The notes: generated by a model not told the origin, from the letters alone. A stretch of DNA of 64,000 nucleotides from Prorocentrum cordatum (GCA_963575745.1 CAUYUJ010014595.1:186095-250094), one strand, 5' to 3'. Shown: positions 21,640 through 32,888, numbered from the stretch's first letter. Numbers and translations are program-made.

Positions 21640-22179
21640 CGGAATCCAAGCGAGGGCAGTCGTCTGCCAAGAAGGGCCCCGACTCGGTCAGTTTGGATGT
21701 GCCCGACGAAGAGAACCCCCCGCTTCCGCCGCCCGCTGATGAGGCAGGGCGCCGGGCCCGGGCCGCGCGCCATGGCCCCGCGGACGAGGGGGGCGCGAAG
21801 TCAGACAAAACCGACGAGAAACTTGGCGAAGACGCGGAACATCAGGCCGAATTTACTTAGCGGAGGCCCGCCTTAGCTGATCCTTCGGGACGCGACTTCC
21901 GATGCACTTTCTCGCGCGCCCATGTCGAAGTATTCCTGTCTCTGCGTGGATTCGACCCCGCCGAAGAAGGAGCAGTTCTCCATCAGCGAGTACCAACAGA
22001 GGAAGAAGGATGCGGGAGAGACGGTTCACATCGGGCTCGAACACGCAGAGGAGGACGAATATGGCGCCCCGCTCACTGAAGACGAAGACGGCGCTGCGTG
22101 CAATCCCAAACGAGTTGGCACGGCAGCTGGAATAACATCGCGACGCCGGCCCGGAGTCCTTCGAAAACCGAAAGAGTAG
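21640..22179 (+). CDS. Two coding-like fragments, charged protein
   Basis: The first, up to TAG 21,858-21,860, is Glu/Lys/Pro-rich (KKGPDSVSLDVPDEENPPLP, then DKTDEKLGEDAEHQAEFT). The second, 21,922-22,179, is an 85-codon ORF starting MSKYSCLCVDSTPPKKEQFS and continuing ISEYQQRKKDAGETVHIGLE and HAEEDEYGAPLTEDEDG. Both look like parts of a hydrophilic, probably disordered protein. No domain recognised. Confidence 0.3.
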
Positions 22180-22611
22180 AGGCAGTGGCTACGACAAGCG
22201 GACGCTAGAGTGGGCGCGGTGCCTGGTCGGTGACCCACTGCTCGAGCAATCGCGAGGCTTGACAGCTAAACGCGGAGCAAAGGCTGGGCGATTGTTGCGT
22301 GCTTCTTTTTACGCAGTCGAGCCGCGCTGCCCCCCCTCGCCCGAGTTCCGCCCGGCTCCGATGGACCTGGCCCGTGAACTACGCCCCCCCGTGCGCCTGC
22401 GCCTGGCATTGTCGTTGTCGTGTCTCTCGAAGCTTAACGGACACTATGCACGCATGCAACCATGGCAACAAGGAGTGCATCACCGAACCACAAGATGAAC
22501 CTGATCAAGAGACTGTTACAGGAAGAACGTGAAGACGAACGACAACAAGATTGACGTGAACACGCATTGCTCATCAGTGGGGCCATGAAAGCCCCCGTCT
22601 TAACATAGAGC

Positions 22612-24072
22612 TGGCAAACTACTGAGAGGAGGGAGGAGCCGGAAGGAGGAGGGAGGAGGGGGGAGGGAGGAGCGAGGAGCGAGGAGGGAGGGAGGAGGGA
22701 AGGGGGGAGGGGGGGAGGGGGAGGGGGGACGAGGGAGGAGGGGGGAGGGAGGAGGGGGGAGGGAGGAGGGAGGACGGGGGAGGGGGGAAGGGGCAGGGGG
22801 CAAGGGGGGGGGGAGGGGGGGGCAGGGCGGGCGGCGGGCGGCGAGGGGCGGGCGGGGGGGAAGGCGGGAGGCGAGAGGCGGGGGGACGGAGGAGGGAGGA
22901 GGGGAGGGGGGAGGGGGGGGGCGGGAGGAGGGGGGAGGGAGGAGGGAGGAAGAAGGAGGGGGAAGGAGGAGGGAGGGGGGAAGGGGGAGGCGTCGTTTCT
23001 TGGGGTTTCTGCGCGGCCGCAGGTCTCGATTCGTTTTCCTCGTTCGTTCTTCGTGCGTTTTGCTGGATTCGTCACGCGCGCAGGCGCCTTGTTCCTAGGG
23101 GCCGGGTCGGGGTCTAGCGTTCCCGCCCCCCGCGCCCATGTTTTCTTGTGGTTGCTGCAATCCGCTTCCCTTCGGGAAGGCTGCGCCTGGCCGGTGCTCC
23201 TGGCGACCGTTCTTGGGGCATCGCGGACCTGGCCATGCCGGCCTGCAGCTCCATGAGGCGCCGCGCAAGAGGCATACGTTGCTTGCGCAGGAGGCCCAGC
23301 CTTGGATTTAAGAGCAAAACGGCTCCTTCCCGAGTCCATGCCCCAGCCACGGGGTCTGATGCTAAGCAGACGGAGAGAAGAGGGAGGAGGAGGAAGGAAA
23401 AAGGGAGGAAGAAGGGAGGAAGGAGGAGGGAGGGAAGGAGGGAGGGACGGAGGAGGATGGAGGGAGGGAAAAGGGGGGGGGGAAGGGGGGGGGGAAGAGG
23501 GAGAGGGGGGGGAGGGGGGAGGGAGGGAGGGAGGGAGGAAAAAAGAACGGAGGAAGGAGGAGGGAGGAAAGAAGAGGAAGGAAGGAGGAGGGAGGAGGGA
23601 GGAAGGACGGGGGAAAAAGGACGGAGGGACGAGGGAGGAGGGAGGAGGGAATGGGGGAAAATACAGGAGGGAAGACGGAACATGGAGGAGGGAGGGGGAG
23701 GAGGGAGGAGGGGGGAGGGGGAGAGGGTGGAGAGGGGAAGGGGGCGGGAGGGGGGGGGGTAGGGAAAAAAAAAAGTAGGGAGGGGGGGGAAGGGGGAGGA
23801 CGGAAACGGGAGACCGGAAAATGGAGGCGAGAAATGGGAGGCGGGTGGCGGGAGGCGGGAGGCGTGGTGCGGGAGGAGGGAGGAAGGATGGGGGGAGGAG
23901 GGGGGAGGAGAATGGAGGGGGGGGGAGGGAGGAGGGAGGGGGGAGGAGGGAAGGGGGAAGGAGGAGGGAGGAGGGAAGAGTGAAGAGGGAAGGGAGGGGA
24001 GGGGAGGGAGGAGGGAGGACGGAGGAGGGAGGAGGGAGGAGGGACGGGGGAGGGGGGAGGAAGGAGTGAGGG
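22612..24072 (+). repeat. Purine satellite, GGGAGGA-type, about 1.4 kb
   Basis: Two blocks of near-pure A/G (22,620-22,992 and 23,374-24,072), made of GGGAGGAGGGAGGA with variable G runs, surround a mixed stretch of about 380 bp. The minus strand reads as long Pro/Ser/Leu ORFs (569 and 397 codons), which are artefacts. Such polypurine mirror repeats can adopt triplex or G-quadruplex forms. Confidence 0.9.
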
Positions 24073-24082
24073 AGGGGGGGGG

Positions 24083-25490
24083 CTCTTGCGCGAGTCCACG
24101 ACGGCCGCGACCCGCGGGCCGAGAAGTGGAGGCAACGCTCCAACAGCCAAGCAGGACGCCCAAACGGTGGAGTCGCTGCTGGACGAACACCTCATCAGCA
24201 AAGCGATGCAGCGAACCCTCCGCCCCAGCGCGCTGGTCGCACGGCCCGGCGTCGAGGCTGGCCTCCAAAGCCTCTTTCCAGAGGGGCCAGAGCAGCACCT
24301 CTCACAAACACTGGCCGCACCAGACGAGGACACTCGCGCAGCCCTGGCCGCGGCCGCAGCCAAGAGCCTGGCGAGGAGCCCGCGCCGCTCCGGACCGGGG
24401 CCCAACGGCAGCAGGTTTGAGCACTGGCGCACGCTGCTGGCGGACACTCCCGCTCTCGAGGCGGTGGCCAGCGTCACGGTCGCGTCCCTGCTCGGCGAGC
24501 GCAGCCCGGAGGCCACGCGCGCCAACTTGGTGGCCCGGCTGTTGGCCCAGCGCAAGCGTAACGGGACCCTCCGGCCGATTGCTTGCGGCTCCGTCTTCCG
24601 CCGCCTCGGTGCGAGGGCCGCCTGACGTCTACAAAGACGACATCGAGGGCGCAGTCGGCTTCAACCAGTACGCAGTCGGCCGCGCGGCGGGTTAGGAACT
24701 CGTGCACAAATGCCTCGCGGCGCTCTCGGAAGCGTGCCCGCTTGGGGTCGCCTTGGCGCTCGACTGCTCCTACACCGAAGGCGATGCTTGAGAAAACCTA
24801 AGTTTTCGGCCAGAGTCTCGATTATTCTTAACGTTTCAATGTAAATCCCAAGATTTAAATAGAAATTCTGGGTTTTTATTCAAATTCTGAGACTATGAAA
24901 TTCTTAACCCATGATTTCTTAAGCATTTCGCAGGGTGTACGCCTTCAACGGCATCGCCCGAGGCAGGGTGCTGGACAGCGTGCGCCAGCGGGCCCCGCGG
25001 CTGTTCCAGAGTACCCGCAGCTGGCTCACGGGCACCACGCGGCACTTCTGGTGGGACGACCCTGCAGACGATGTCCACCGCATTCGGGCTAGCAGCGGCG
25101 TGGACCAGGGTTGCCCGCTCTCGCCAGCACTCTTCGCAATCGGCATTGCGGACGCGCTCGGCGAAGTCTACTGCCACTTCCAAACCCTCTCGACCTCTTG
25201 CAGGGTTTTCAGCAACCTCGACGACATCATGGTCTTCGTCCCGCCAGAGCACGCGAACGCAGCCATCCAGGTCGCGACCGACACCCTCACCCGACACGGA
25301 CTCGAAGTCAGCCAGACCAAGACACAGGCTTGGTCCGCGGGGGGGTGCGGCCATTTGCCCGCCGCTGTCCAGGGGCGCTGGGTCGTCAACCACCTCACGT
25401 GTGGGGCAGCGCTGCCCCCCGGCTCGAGGGTCCCCGTCGGGGGTGCCGGCCCCTCCGGGAGGGGGCTCCCAGGGCCGAGGCGACCAGGGC
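24083..25490 (+). pseudogene. Non-LTR (LINE-type) reverse transcriptase, interrupted
   Basis: The N-terminal part (24,086-24,625) reads LDEHLISKAMQRTLRPSALV, then RSPRRSGPGPNGSRFEHWRT and ends RKRNGTLRPIACGSVFRRLG, which is RT block 1-3 (GP-G, EHW, RPIA-G, RRL). After a frameshift near 24,610 the frame continues through a TAG (24,693-24,695) to ELVHKCLAALSEACPLGVAL and ALDCSY, the motif A Asp. The 165-bp insert follows. The frame resumes as YAFNGIARGRVLDSVRQRAP, then GVDQGCPLSPALFAIGIADA and the catalytic FSNLDDIMVF (NLDD for the usual Y-x-D-D). It fades after SQTKTQAWS near 25,330 into GGA repeats. Endonuclease and C-terminal domains are absent. Confidence 0.88.
24771..24939. mobile_element. 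MITE/introner-like insert with inverted ends and TA duplication
   Basis: An AT-rich 165-bp body (24,773-24,937) lies between TA dinucleotides at 24,771-24,772 and 24,938-24,939. Its ends are imperfect inverted repeats: CACCGAAGGCGATGCTTGAG on the left and CACCCTGCGAAATGCTTAAG on the complement of the right (13 of 20 match, with CACC and ATGCTT exact). Weaker pairing continues inward, including AGTCTC in both arms. Removing one TA plus the body rejoins LDCS and YAFN of the RT motif exactly in frame. The right end TTTCGCAG resembles a 3' splice site, but no GT donor is present. Confidence 0.75.
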
Positions 25491-25933
25491 GGAGGGGGGG
25501 TAGGAAAGGGAGGGAGGGAGGGACAGAGGGAGGGAGGGAAGGAGGGGGGAGGGGCGGAGGGGCGGAGGGACGGAGGGACGGAGGAGCAGGAGGAAAAGGA
25601 GGAGGAGGAGGAGGAGCAGCAGGAGGAGGAGGAGGAGGAGGAGGAGGCAGCGGAGGAGGAGGCGGAGGAAGAGGAGGCGGAGGAGGGGAGGATGAGGAGA
25701 GGGGGGGGGGGATTTTTCGTGAGGAAGAGGAGGACGGGAGCGAGGAGGAGGAGGAGGAGGAGGAGGAGGAGGAGGAGGACCGGATGGGAGAAACGGAGCA
25801 GGAGCAAAAGCACGAGCAGGAGCAGGAAAAGGAGCAGGAAAAGGAGCAGGAGAAGAAGCAGGAGAAGGAGCAGGAGAAGGAGCAGGAGAAGGAACAGGAA
25901 AAGGAGCAGGAAAAGGAGCGGGAAAAGCAGGAG
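25491..25933 (+). repeat. GGA/GAGCAG purine repeat
   Basis: GGAGGGAGGGA, then GAGGAGGAGGA, then GAGCAGGAAAAG hexanucleotide-like repeats. It directly abuts the RT pseudogene and the assembly gap. Confidence 0.9.
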
Positions 25934-26033
25934 NNNNNNNNNNNNNNNNNNNNNNNNNNNNNNNNNNNNNNNNNNNNNNNNNNNNNNNNNNNNNNNNNNN
26001 NNNNNNNNNNNNNNNNNNNNNNNNNNNNNNNNN
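25934..26033. other. Assembly gap, 100 N
   Basis: Exactly 100 N bases between a purine repeat and a TAG repeat. The round size suggests a scaffolding placeholder of unknown true length. Confidence 0.99.
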
Positions 26034-26067
<34 letters not shown>

Positions 26068-26071
26068 TGTG

Positions 26072-26103
<32 letters not shown>

Positions 26104-26184
26104 CGTCGTCGTCGTCGTCGTCGTAGTCGTAGCCTTATTTCTCGTCGTAGTAGTAGCAGTCGTAGACGTAGGAGCAGTAGGATC

Positions 26185-26218
<34 letters not shown>

Positions 26219-26368
26219 CTACAAGGAGTAGCAGTAGTATTAGTAGTCGTCGTCGGCTGCGTCATCGTCGTAGTAGTAGTAGAAGCAAACGGAGTTGTAG
26301 GAGTAGTATGAGTAGTGGTAGTAGTATTTTTGGTCGTAGTCGTGTTCGTAGTAGTAGTAGTAGTAGTC

Positions 26369-26400
<32 letters not shown>

Positions 26401-26462
26401 CGTAGTAGTAGTAGTAGTAGTAGTAGGCGTATTTTTTTGTTCGCAGTTAGTTTTTTTTTGTT

Positions 26463-26495
<33 letters not shown>

Positions 26496-27326
26496 TTTGT
26501 ATAGTTAGTAGTTGTAGTAGCAGTAGTAGTAGTAGTAGTAGAGTAATAGTAGTTGTTGTAACGAGTAGTAGTAGTAGTAGTATTGGTAGTAGTAGTAGTA
26601 GCAGTGTGTAGTAGTTAGTGGTAGTAGTAAGCAGTTGTTGTAGTCGATGTCGCCGTCGTTTTAGTGATTAGTAGTTATAGTGCAGTAGTGTAGTTAGTAG
26701 TAGTAGTAGTAGTAAGTAGTAGTCGATAGAGTAGTGTCGTAGTCGTAGGTAGTAGTAGTTAGTAGTAGTCGTTTCGTTTCGTAGTAGTAGTTGTAGTAGC
26801 TAGTAGTTGTAGCTGTCTATTGTTTGCATTTGGTCAGTTGTAGTAGCAGTGTAGCAGTAGTAGTAGTAGTTAGTAGTAGTGTAGTTAGTATAGTAGTAGT
26901 AAGAGTTAGTATAGTCATAATAGTAGTAGTAGTAGTAGTTGTATGAAGAGTTAGTAGTAGTAGTTGTAGTAGTAGTAGTAGTTTCTGTAGTGTAGTAGCA
27001 GTAGTAGTAGTAGTAGTAGTAGTAGTTTTAGTAGTAATAGTAGTAGTAGTAGTAGTAGTCGTAGTCGTTGTGAGTAGTAGTAGTAGCCGTAGCAGTAGCA
27101 GTAAGCAGTAGCAGGTCAGCTGTAGCAGTAGTTTGTAGTTAGTTAGTTGTGTAGTAGTAGTAGTAGTAGTCGTAGTAGTCGTTAGTTAGTCGTAGTCGTT
27201 TTTAGTCGTAGTAGTCGTTGTCGATAGTCGTAGTGTAGTAGTAGTAGTGTAGTAGTTAGTCGTAGTAGTAGTGTAGTAGTAGTAAGCATCCACTGGTAGC
27301 TGCAGCAAGCAGCAGCAGCAGCAGCA

Positions 27327-27387
<61 letters not shown>

Positions 27388-27641
27388 TTGATTAGTAGTA
27401 GTAGTAGTAGTAGTAGTAGTAGCAGTAGGAGCCGTAGTAGTCGTAGTAACAGTAGTAGTCGTAGCAGTTGTAGTAGGTAGGTAGGCAGGTAGGCAGGTAG
27501 GTAGGTAGGTAGGTGGGTAGGTGGGTAGGTGGGTCGGTGGGTAGGTGGGTAGGTGGGTAGGTGGGTAGGTGGGTAGGTGGGTAGGTGGGTAGGTAGGTTG
27601 GTAGGTAGGTAGGTAGGTAGGTAGGTAGGTAGGTAGTAAGT

Positions 27642-27729
<88 letters not shown>

Positions 27730-27780
27730 CGTAGTCGTAGTAGTAGTAGTCGTAGTAGTAGTCGTCGTAGTAGTAGTAGT
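26034..27780 (+). repeat. (TAG)n microsatellite with (TAGG)n core
   Basis: About 1.7 kb of TAGTAGTAG with interspersed CGT, TGT and CAG variants. 27,476-27,640 changes to a TAGG/TGGG tetranucleotide run, then returns to TAG. The opposite strand reads poly-Thr, an artefact. Confidence 0.97.
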
Positions 27781-27829
27781 CTGGCTGTCTTTAGGGCGGG
27801 TTTGGGTTGAGGTAGTTGAGCCCCCCCCC

Positions 27830-28010
27830 GTGGTGATGGTCATGGTGATGGTGATGATGGTGGCTATCGTAGTGATGATGGCGATGCGGATCATCGTAAC
27901 GGTCACACAAAATGGTGATGATGATGGTGATTGTGATAGTGATGATGCAATGATGATCATGATGATGATGATGGTGATGATGATGATGGTGGAGCTGATG
28001 ATGATGCTGA
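27830..28010 (+). repeat. (ATG)n / GATGATG microsatellite
   Basis: GGTGATGATGATG repeats with interruptions; reads as poly-Met/Val. Confidence 0.9.
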
Positions 28011-28059
28011 TGATCCGTCGACGAACGACAATCGAATTTATCATCATCAGCAACGTCCG

Positions 28060-31000
28060 TAGCACTTGGGTCAAGGCCATGTCCTCCAGCGCGCCCGCGG
28101 CCCCATCGAGCAGCCCTGCGGCCCCATCGACGAGCCCTGCGGCCCCATCGTCGAGCGCGGCCCCGACGAGCCCTGCGGCCCCCTCGTCCTCGTCGAGGGC
28201 CCCATCGTCGAGCGCGGCCCCCTCGTCCTCGTCGAGGGCCTCATCGAGAGCGGCCCCGTGGAGCCCTGCGGCCTCGCCCTCGTCGAGGGCCTCGTCGAGA
28301 GCGGCCCCGTCGAGCCGCGGCTGCAACAGCTCGGGCGCCGACGCTGGCGGGGCGTCCGACGCCGGCGACTCCGACGGAGTTGCCGACGCCGACGAAGTTG
28401 CCGACGCCGACGGAGTTGCCGAGGCCGACGGCTCCAAGAGCGGTTCCGACAGCGACTCCAACAGCGGCTCCGACAGCGGCTCCGACGAGGACCCGGGCTC
28501 CAGCGCCGAGTCAGCCGCGGCAGCGAAGGCCGCCCCGAGCAAAGTAGTCGAGAAGGTCGACATTGTTTCCATGACCCTGGAGGAGCACGTCGCCAGTCAC
28601 AACTACCCAAAGGACGTCACGACGTGCGGCGCTTGCAAGTTTTGGAAAAAAAGAACAGTGGGGCGCCTCTCTGTCTGCGACGAATCCAGTGGCCCTAAAG
28701 CCTGAAACTTGGATAGGCTGCGCAGGTGGTAGATATGCAATCTGTTTGTTTTGCTCGGCGTTCAAGGGCCCTCATTGCCAATCCACCATTGGGCAAGGCA
28801 CTGGGAGTTTCGGCCGTCGCCGCAACCTCGCGCGGCACGCACGGGGCGAGGAGCACCAGGCAGCAGAGGCGGCGTGGAAAGAGCGGATTCGAGCGGAAGG
28901 CGCACAACGGCATGTTCGAGTGGAAGGCCCCACAACGGCTGCAACAGCTGCAACAGCCGCGGCGCAGGCGCCCGTCGTCGTCCACGCCGCCGACCAGCGC
29001 GTTGGCGGCCGCGCAGTGGTCGCCGCCCGTGCACTCATGGAGACGTCCAGTTCCCTCAGAAGTTTCGATGTCTGGCGGGGCGCGCTCCCCGGGCAGGACC
29101 GCGCAGCTTTGGAGTCTTTTCAGCAGCGCCGAAAGGTGGCGGCCACGCTGGCTCAGTACGAGAAGATCGTGACGCATAGGATTCTCACAAAGGGTGCTGT
29201 TTTTCGTTTGGCCGCGGACGGCCTCGACCGCACGTGCCAAGTCGATTTTGGCGCGGCGTCGCGGTCGATCCCAAAGGCTCTCTCCCCGCGCACGGTCTCA
29301 AGGCAGGCTGGCTGGAGCAGCTGGGCCCCCGAGGGCCCTGGATTGCGGAGCGGGCGATCGGAGCGCGGGAGTTCCCGCGGGCCATGGGCGGCGACGGCAA
29401 GGCATCCATGCTGGAGGAGTGCGTCCGTCGCGCGTGCCAGACGGCGGGCGGGGAACTGGACGTGGACTTGCACAGGCACGTGCGAGGGGAGATGCGGGCA
29501 TGGTGCAGCGATGGGGCTGATCTATCTGTTCCCCTGCTTGCAACGCGCGCGCTCCCTGGGCTGGCATTCTACGCGTGGGGCGAGTCGCATTCGGCCCAGA
29601 GGCTCCTGGCCAACCCCATGAAAGAGGACGGCGAGATCGCGATAACGGACCAGCTGCTGGTCGCGGGTAAGAAGCCGCCGAGCCTAGCCAAGTTCCTGAC
29701 TAACTCCACCGTGTTCCGCAACAAAGTGGGGGTGCAACAGCTGGCAGACGACTGCGCGTTCGTCAAAAACTTCGGCTGGGCCCCCCAGCGTTTCAACAGT
29801 CGGGCGAGGCCCTTGGCACGGGAGAGCCGGCGTTGGAACGTTAACTCCAATGCGCTCGGAGAGGAGGAGGCCCGGGGGAGTGACCAAGATCGGCGCATTC
29901 TCGCCCGATCTTTCTTGGAAGGGCTCGGGGGCGAGAACAGTTCGCGCCTGCTCCTGGGGGCGTTGCTGGCGGACGTGCGCGCGGAGCACTACTCCTGGGT
30001 CGCTACCGGAGACAAGAGCAACCCCGGCGCTGCATGCGTTCGAGCTAGGGCCAACGATTTCATCTCAAGGCTGGACACGCTGTTCGTTCAGGGGACGGTC
30101 GTGGGCATGCTCTCCACCTTCACGGGCGAGACCCCGGAGTTTTTGCGGCGCGCGCCCCGCTGCCCGCGCGGCAGCGGCGTCCAGGAGGTGGGCCTCGGCG
30201 ATTGGCGCGCGGAGGGCCCAGCCCGCGATGCCATCGAGGCGGCTCTTCGACGTGCGCAGAAGATCGCCGCCAACGCGAAGGAGAACATGAAGCTGTATCG
30301 GCCGGAGCACTCATGGTTGCACGCAGTTACTGCGTTTCGATTGCCTTCTTCCTTGTCTGCGACAGACGCGGGCGCAACGGAGCACGCGACAGAAGCCGAG
30401 GCCTGCCTGAAGCGCATCTGCCGCGAGGCAAACCTTCCCGAGCAGCGGGCTGCCCCCCAGCTGCGGCAATTTTTGAGGCGCGCCGAGGAGCATCACCGAG
30501 ACAGGAGCACCACGCGGCAGGCCTGGGGCCGCGCTGCTGCGCAGTGGCCTGAGCTCGCCGTCGGCCGTAGTCTCGTGGAGCTCTTCTTGGTCTGGAAAAC
30601 GAGCACGGGCAACGTGGAGCGGCGATTCCGCCTTTTCTCTGAGGCGCATTGCCCCGAGAGGGCTCGAATCCTGGACGTTACCGTTGAGGAGTGCACGCCG
30701 TGGACGAAGCGCCCCCCAGCAAGTTGTTGCGCGCGTAGCTGGACCAGCAGGGGCGGGGCGAGAGCTCTGCCAGCGCGCGTTAGCACAGACAAGTGCTCAA
30801 GTTGCATGGGCGCCTCCAGGGGAAGGTCCCAGCGACGTTGAGGGGGGCCGAGAGGCGCGACAAGGGAACCACCAGAGAGCCTCGGCCAGGGTGCCGGACA
30901 GAGGTAGGCTTCGGCCGCAAGAGAGCAGCTGCCGTCGACGCCATGGTGGCCGCTTCCCCGAGCAAGCGCGCTCGCCTTCTCGCGGAGGCCGGCCCCGATC

Positions 31001-31625
31001 TCGCTGCGGTGGCGCAGGAGGCGGCCCAGGCGAGCGCGGCAGATCCAGTCCGCCCAGCTGCAACAGTCGTGGCCGCCGTTGCCAAGCGGGAAGCCAAGGT
31101 GCGAGAGCGCAATCTCGCAGGGCCAAGGCCGCCGCCAAGGCCAGGAGTGCGCGGGAGAAGAAAGTCTTGCGCAGTCCAGGGCCAGACACAGACTTCGGCA
31201 TCGCCGCTCAGATTGCAGCGGCGCTCACGGGAGCTTTATACACGACGCCCACTGTTTTTGCACAGCGGGACTCTCCGGAAGGCATCCAGTACACCGAGAA
31301 GCTTCGGAGCTCTAACACAAGCTACCATGTCGCTGTAACAGCGGCTCTCGAAGCAGACCTCCCTACACTGCCCCACATGTTGCGAGCCCTTTCCGAGGCG
31401 CCGAGTGGGTGCGTGCTCTATTACCTGGGCCCCAAGAAGCTCTGCGGGTTCTTCAAGAAGCATGCCAAAGACATGCCCCGACTGGTGCAGCGGGCTTGCG
31501 CGTCGCGCCGCTCAGGAGAAGACGCGGAGGTCAAGAAGGCCTGCAAACAGATCTACCACAGTCCGAAGAATTGGATTCCGCGCCTCGACGCGTCCGTTGC
31601 AGCACGGTGCCCTGGCAGTAGTTAG
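28060..31625 (+). pseudogene. hAT-like DNA transposase gene with zinc-finger N-terminus, frameshifted
   Basis: The N-terminal part (28,078-28,705) is a Ala/Ser/Pro repeat, an Asp/Gly-rich acidic stretch, then HNYPKDVTTCGACKFWKKR. A one-base shift at about 28,692 leads to ALKPETWIGCAGGRYAICLF, with CLFC-27-RHARGEEH as a BED-like C2H2 finger. Another shift near 29,250 leads to the main frame (to 30,841): ELDVDLHRHVRGEMRAWCSD, GESHSAQRLLANPMKEDGE, ITDQLLVAGKKPPSLAKFL, and WKTSTGNVERRFRLFSEAH at about 30,592-30,650. The last resembles the hAT C-terminal dimerisation motif. Two more shifts give an Ala-rich linker and a conserved-looking end (CVLYYLGPKKLCGFFKKHAK) to TAG 31,623-31,625. The assignment to hAT rests on motif spacing, not on a search. 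A second fragment at 43.7 kb supports a mobile nature. Confidence 0.6.
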
Positions 31626-31637
31626 GAAGGCCAAGAG

Positions 31638-31730
31638 AGCGTAAGGAGGTTCAGGAAAAAAGATCGCATCCGTCTCATAGTCCGTCGTAAGGAGGTTCAG
31701 AAATAACAGAGATCGCCTCCGTCTCATAGC
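31638..31730 (+). repeat. Direct repeat of about 47 bp, two copies
   Basis: CGTAAGGAGGTTCAGGAAAA followed by ATCGCATCCGTCTCATAG is repeated with small changes from 31,686 on (CGTAAGGAGGTTCAGAAATA, then ATCGCCTCCGTCTCATAG). It lies just after the transposase stop and may mark the element's end. Confidence 0.7.
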
Positions 31731-31896
31731 TCAGCAAAAAATATCGTCTGCGCCTCAAAGGCGCAACATTTATGATGCCAACCTCGCTGGCCGCCTCACG
31801 AGACGCGACAAGAGAGGCTAGAGGCTGCACCGCCCTCGCGAGGCGCAACAAGACGATTGCCCCAAACTGATTCGGCACTGCGCACCAAAGCGGCCA

Positions 31897-31913
31897 CTTG
31901 AGCCAAAGTGGCC
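31897..31913 (-). other. Possible spliced-leader relic
   Basis: On the minus strand this reads GGCCACTTTGGCTCAAG. The dinoflagellate spliced leader ends AGCCATTTTGGCTCAAG, so 15 of 17 positions agree, but the 5' bases of the leader do not continue. A chance match is possible. Confidence 0.25.
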
Positions 31914-32360
31914 TCTTGCCCGTGCCCCCCGCGCCCATCTCTCCCCGTGCCCCCCGCGCCCCTAGGGGGCGCCGCTGCCGTGGGCGGCGCTGCCCGCCGC
32001 CGGGGGCCTCAAGGTCGCCAGTTGCCAGGGGCGGGGGCGGGGGGGTTGGGGTTCAGAGCGTCGGGGAGGCGAGCAAGGCAAGCCAGGTGTGGGCATGGGG
32101 GTCGTCTTTCATTGCGCTTGCCCCAGCTTCGGGCGCGCCGCGCAGTCCACGGTCTTCTCAGCGAAACCGCGGCAGCGATCCCCGCCGACGGCTGCAACGG
32201 CGCAACGCAATCTCCCCCTTCTGGCCACAGTTGCGGCAGCTGCAACAGCTCCCCGCCGACAGCGCAACAGCTGCGACAGCTCCCCGCCGACAGTGGGGCC
32301 TGTTTAGCGACCCCGAGTGATCCCGAGTCAAACCTTTCGAACGATCCCGAGTGAAACCTT

Positions 32361-32888
32361 TTGAGCGACTTCCCTCTCTCTCGCTCGTCTCCGCAGCTGT
32401 CTGCTCGACCGCCAGGCCTGCGCGCCCGACTCCCAGGCTGTCGCGCCCCCTCTTCGGCTGCAACAGCGCAGCAGATGGGCGACCGCGGCAAGGGCGGCGC
32501 GGGCGAGGGCCAGGGGCACAAGGGCAAGGGCAAGGGCGGCCAGGAATGCTGGCCTCGCGAGGTCAGGTCAGCCAAATCCAGGGTAGGCGTGGTGCTCCGC
32601 GCCCCTCTCGCCTCATATATACATATACGCAAGGAGGATGCGGAGGAGCGACGCAACAACCAGCCCAAAATGGGTGACCGCCGCGCCCCGCTGGCGCCCA
32701 ACATGGGTGCGGGCTGTCTTTTAGGAGGCCGCTCAGCGCGCCTGGATGGCCCCGTCCAGGGGCAGCGGTTCGGGGGGGGGGAGATGGGGGGTGCACGTCA
32801 GCTTCTATATGACTTGGGCCAGGAAGCGCAGGGGGTCCGTTTGCAGAAGCAGGAGGCGTGTCTGGGGTGTGTCGCAATTGAGCTCTAA
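32361..32888 (+). CDS. Hypothetical ORF with Gly/Lys-rich segment
   Basis: A 175-codon frame ending at TAA 32,886-32,888. From the Met at about 32,475 it reads MGDRGKGGAGEGQGHKGKGK, a basic Gly-rich low-complexity stretch, then ECWPREVRSAKSRVGVV and GARQLLYDLGQEAQGVRLQK. The stop lies inside the start of a 32-bp palindromic satellite block. The real protein may continue across the block, as in an exon cut by the satellite, toward the frame that opens at 33,295. No family recognised. Confidence 0.3.
   Translation: MSDFPLSRSSPQLSARPPGLRARLPGCRAPSSAATAQQMGDRGKGGAGEGQGHKGKGKGGQECWPREVRSAKSRVGVVLRAPLASYIHIRKEDAEERRNNQPKMGDRRAPLAPNMGAGCLLGGRSARLDGPVQGQRFGGGEMGGARQLLYDLGQEAQGVRLQKQEACLGCVAIEL

Noticed and set aside
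22434-24143. Long Pro/Ser minus-strand ORFs (569 and 397 codons)
   Set aside because: They arise from the polypurine satellite on the plus strand. Three frames give equally long low-complexity proteins.
27256-28572. 438-codon minus-strand poly-Thr ORF
   Set aside because: It spans the TAG microsatellite and the antisense of the transposase N-terminus.
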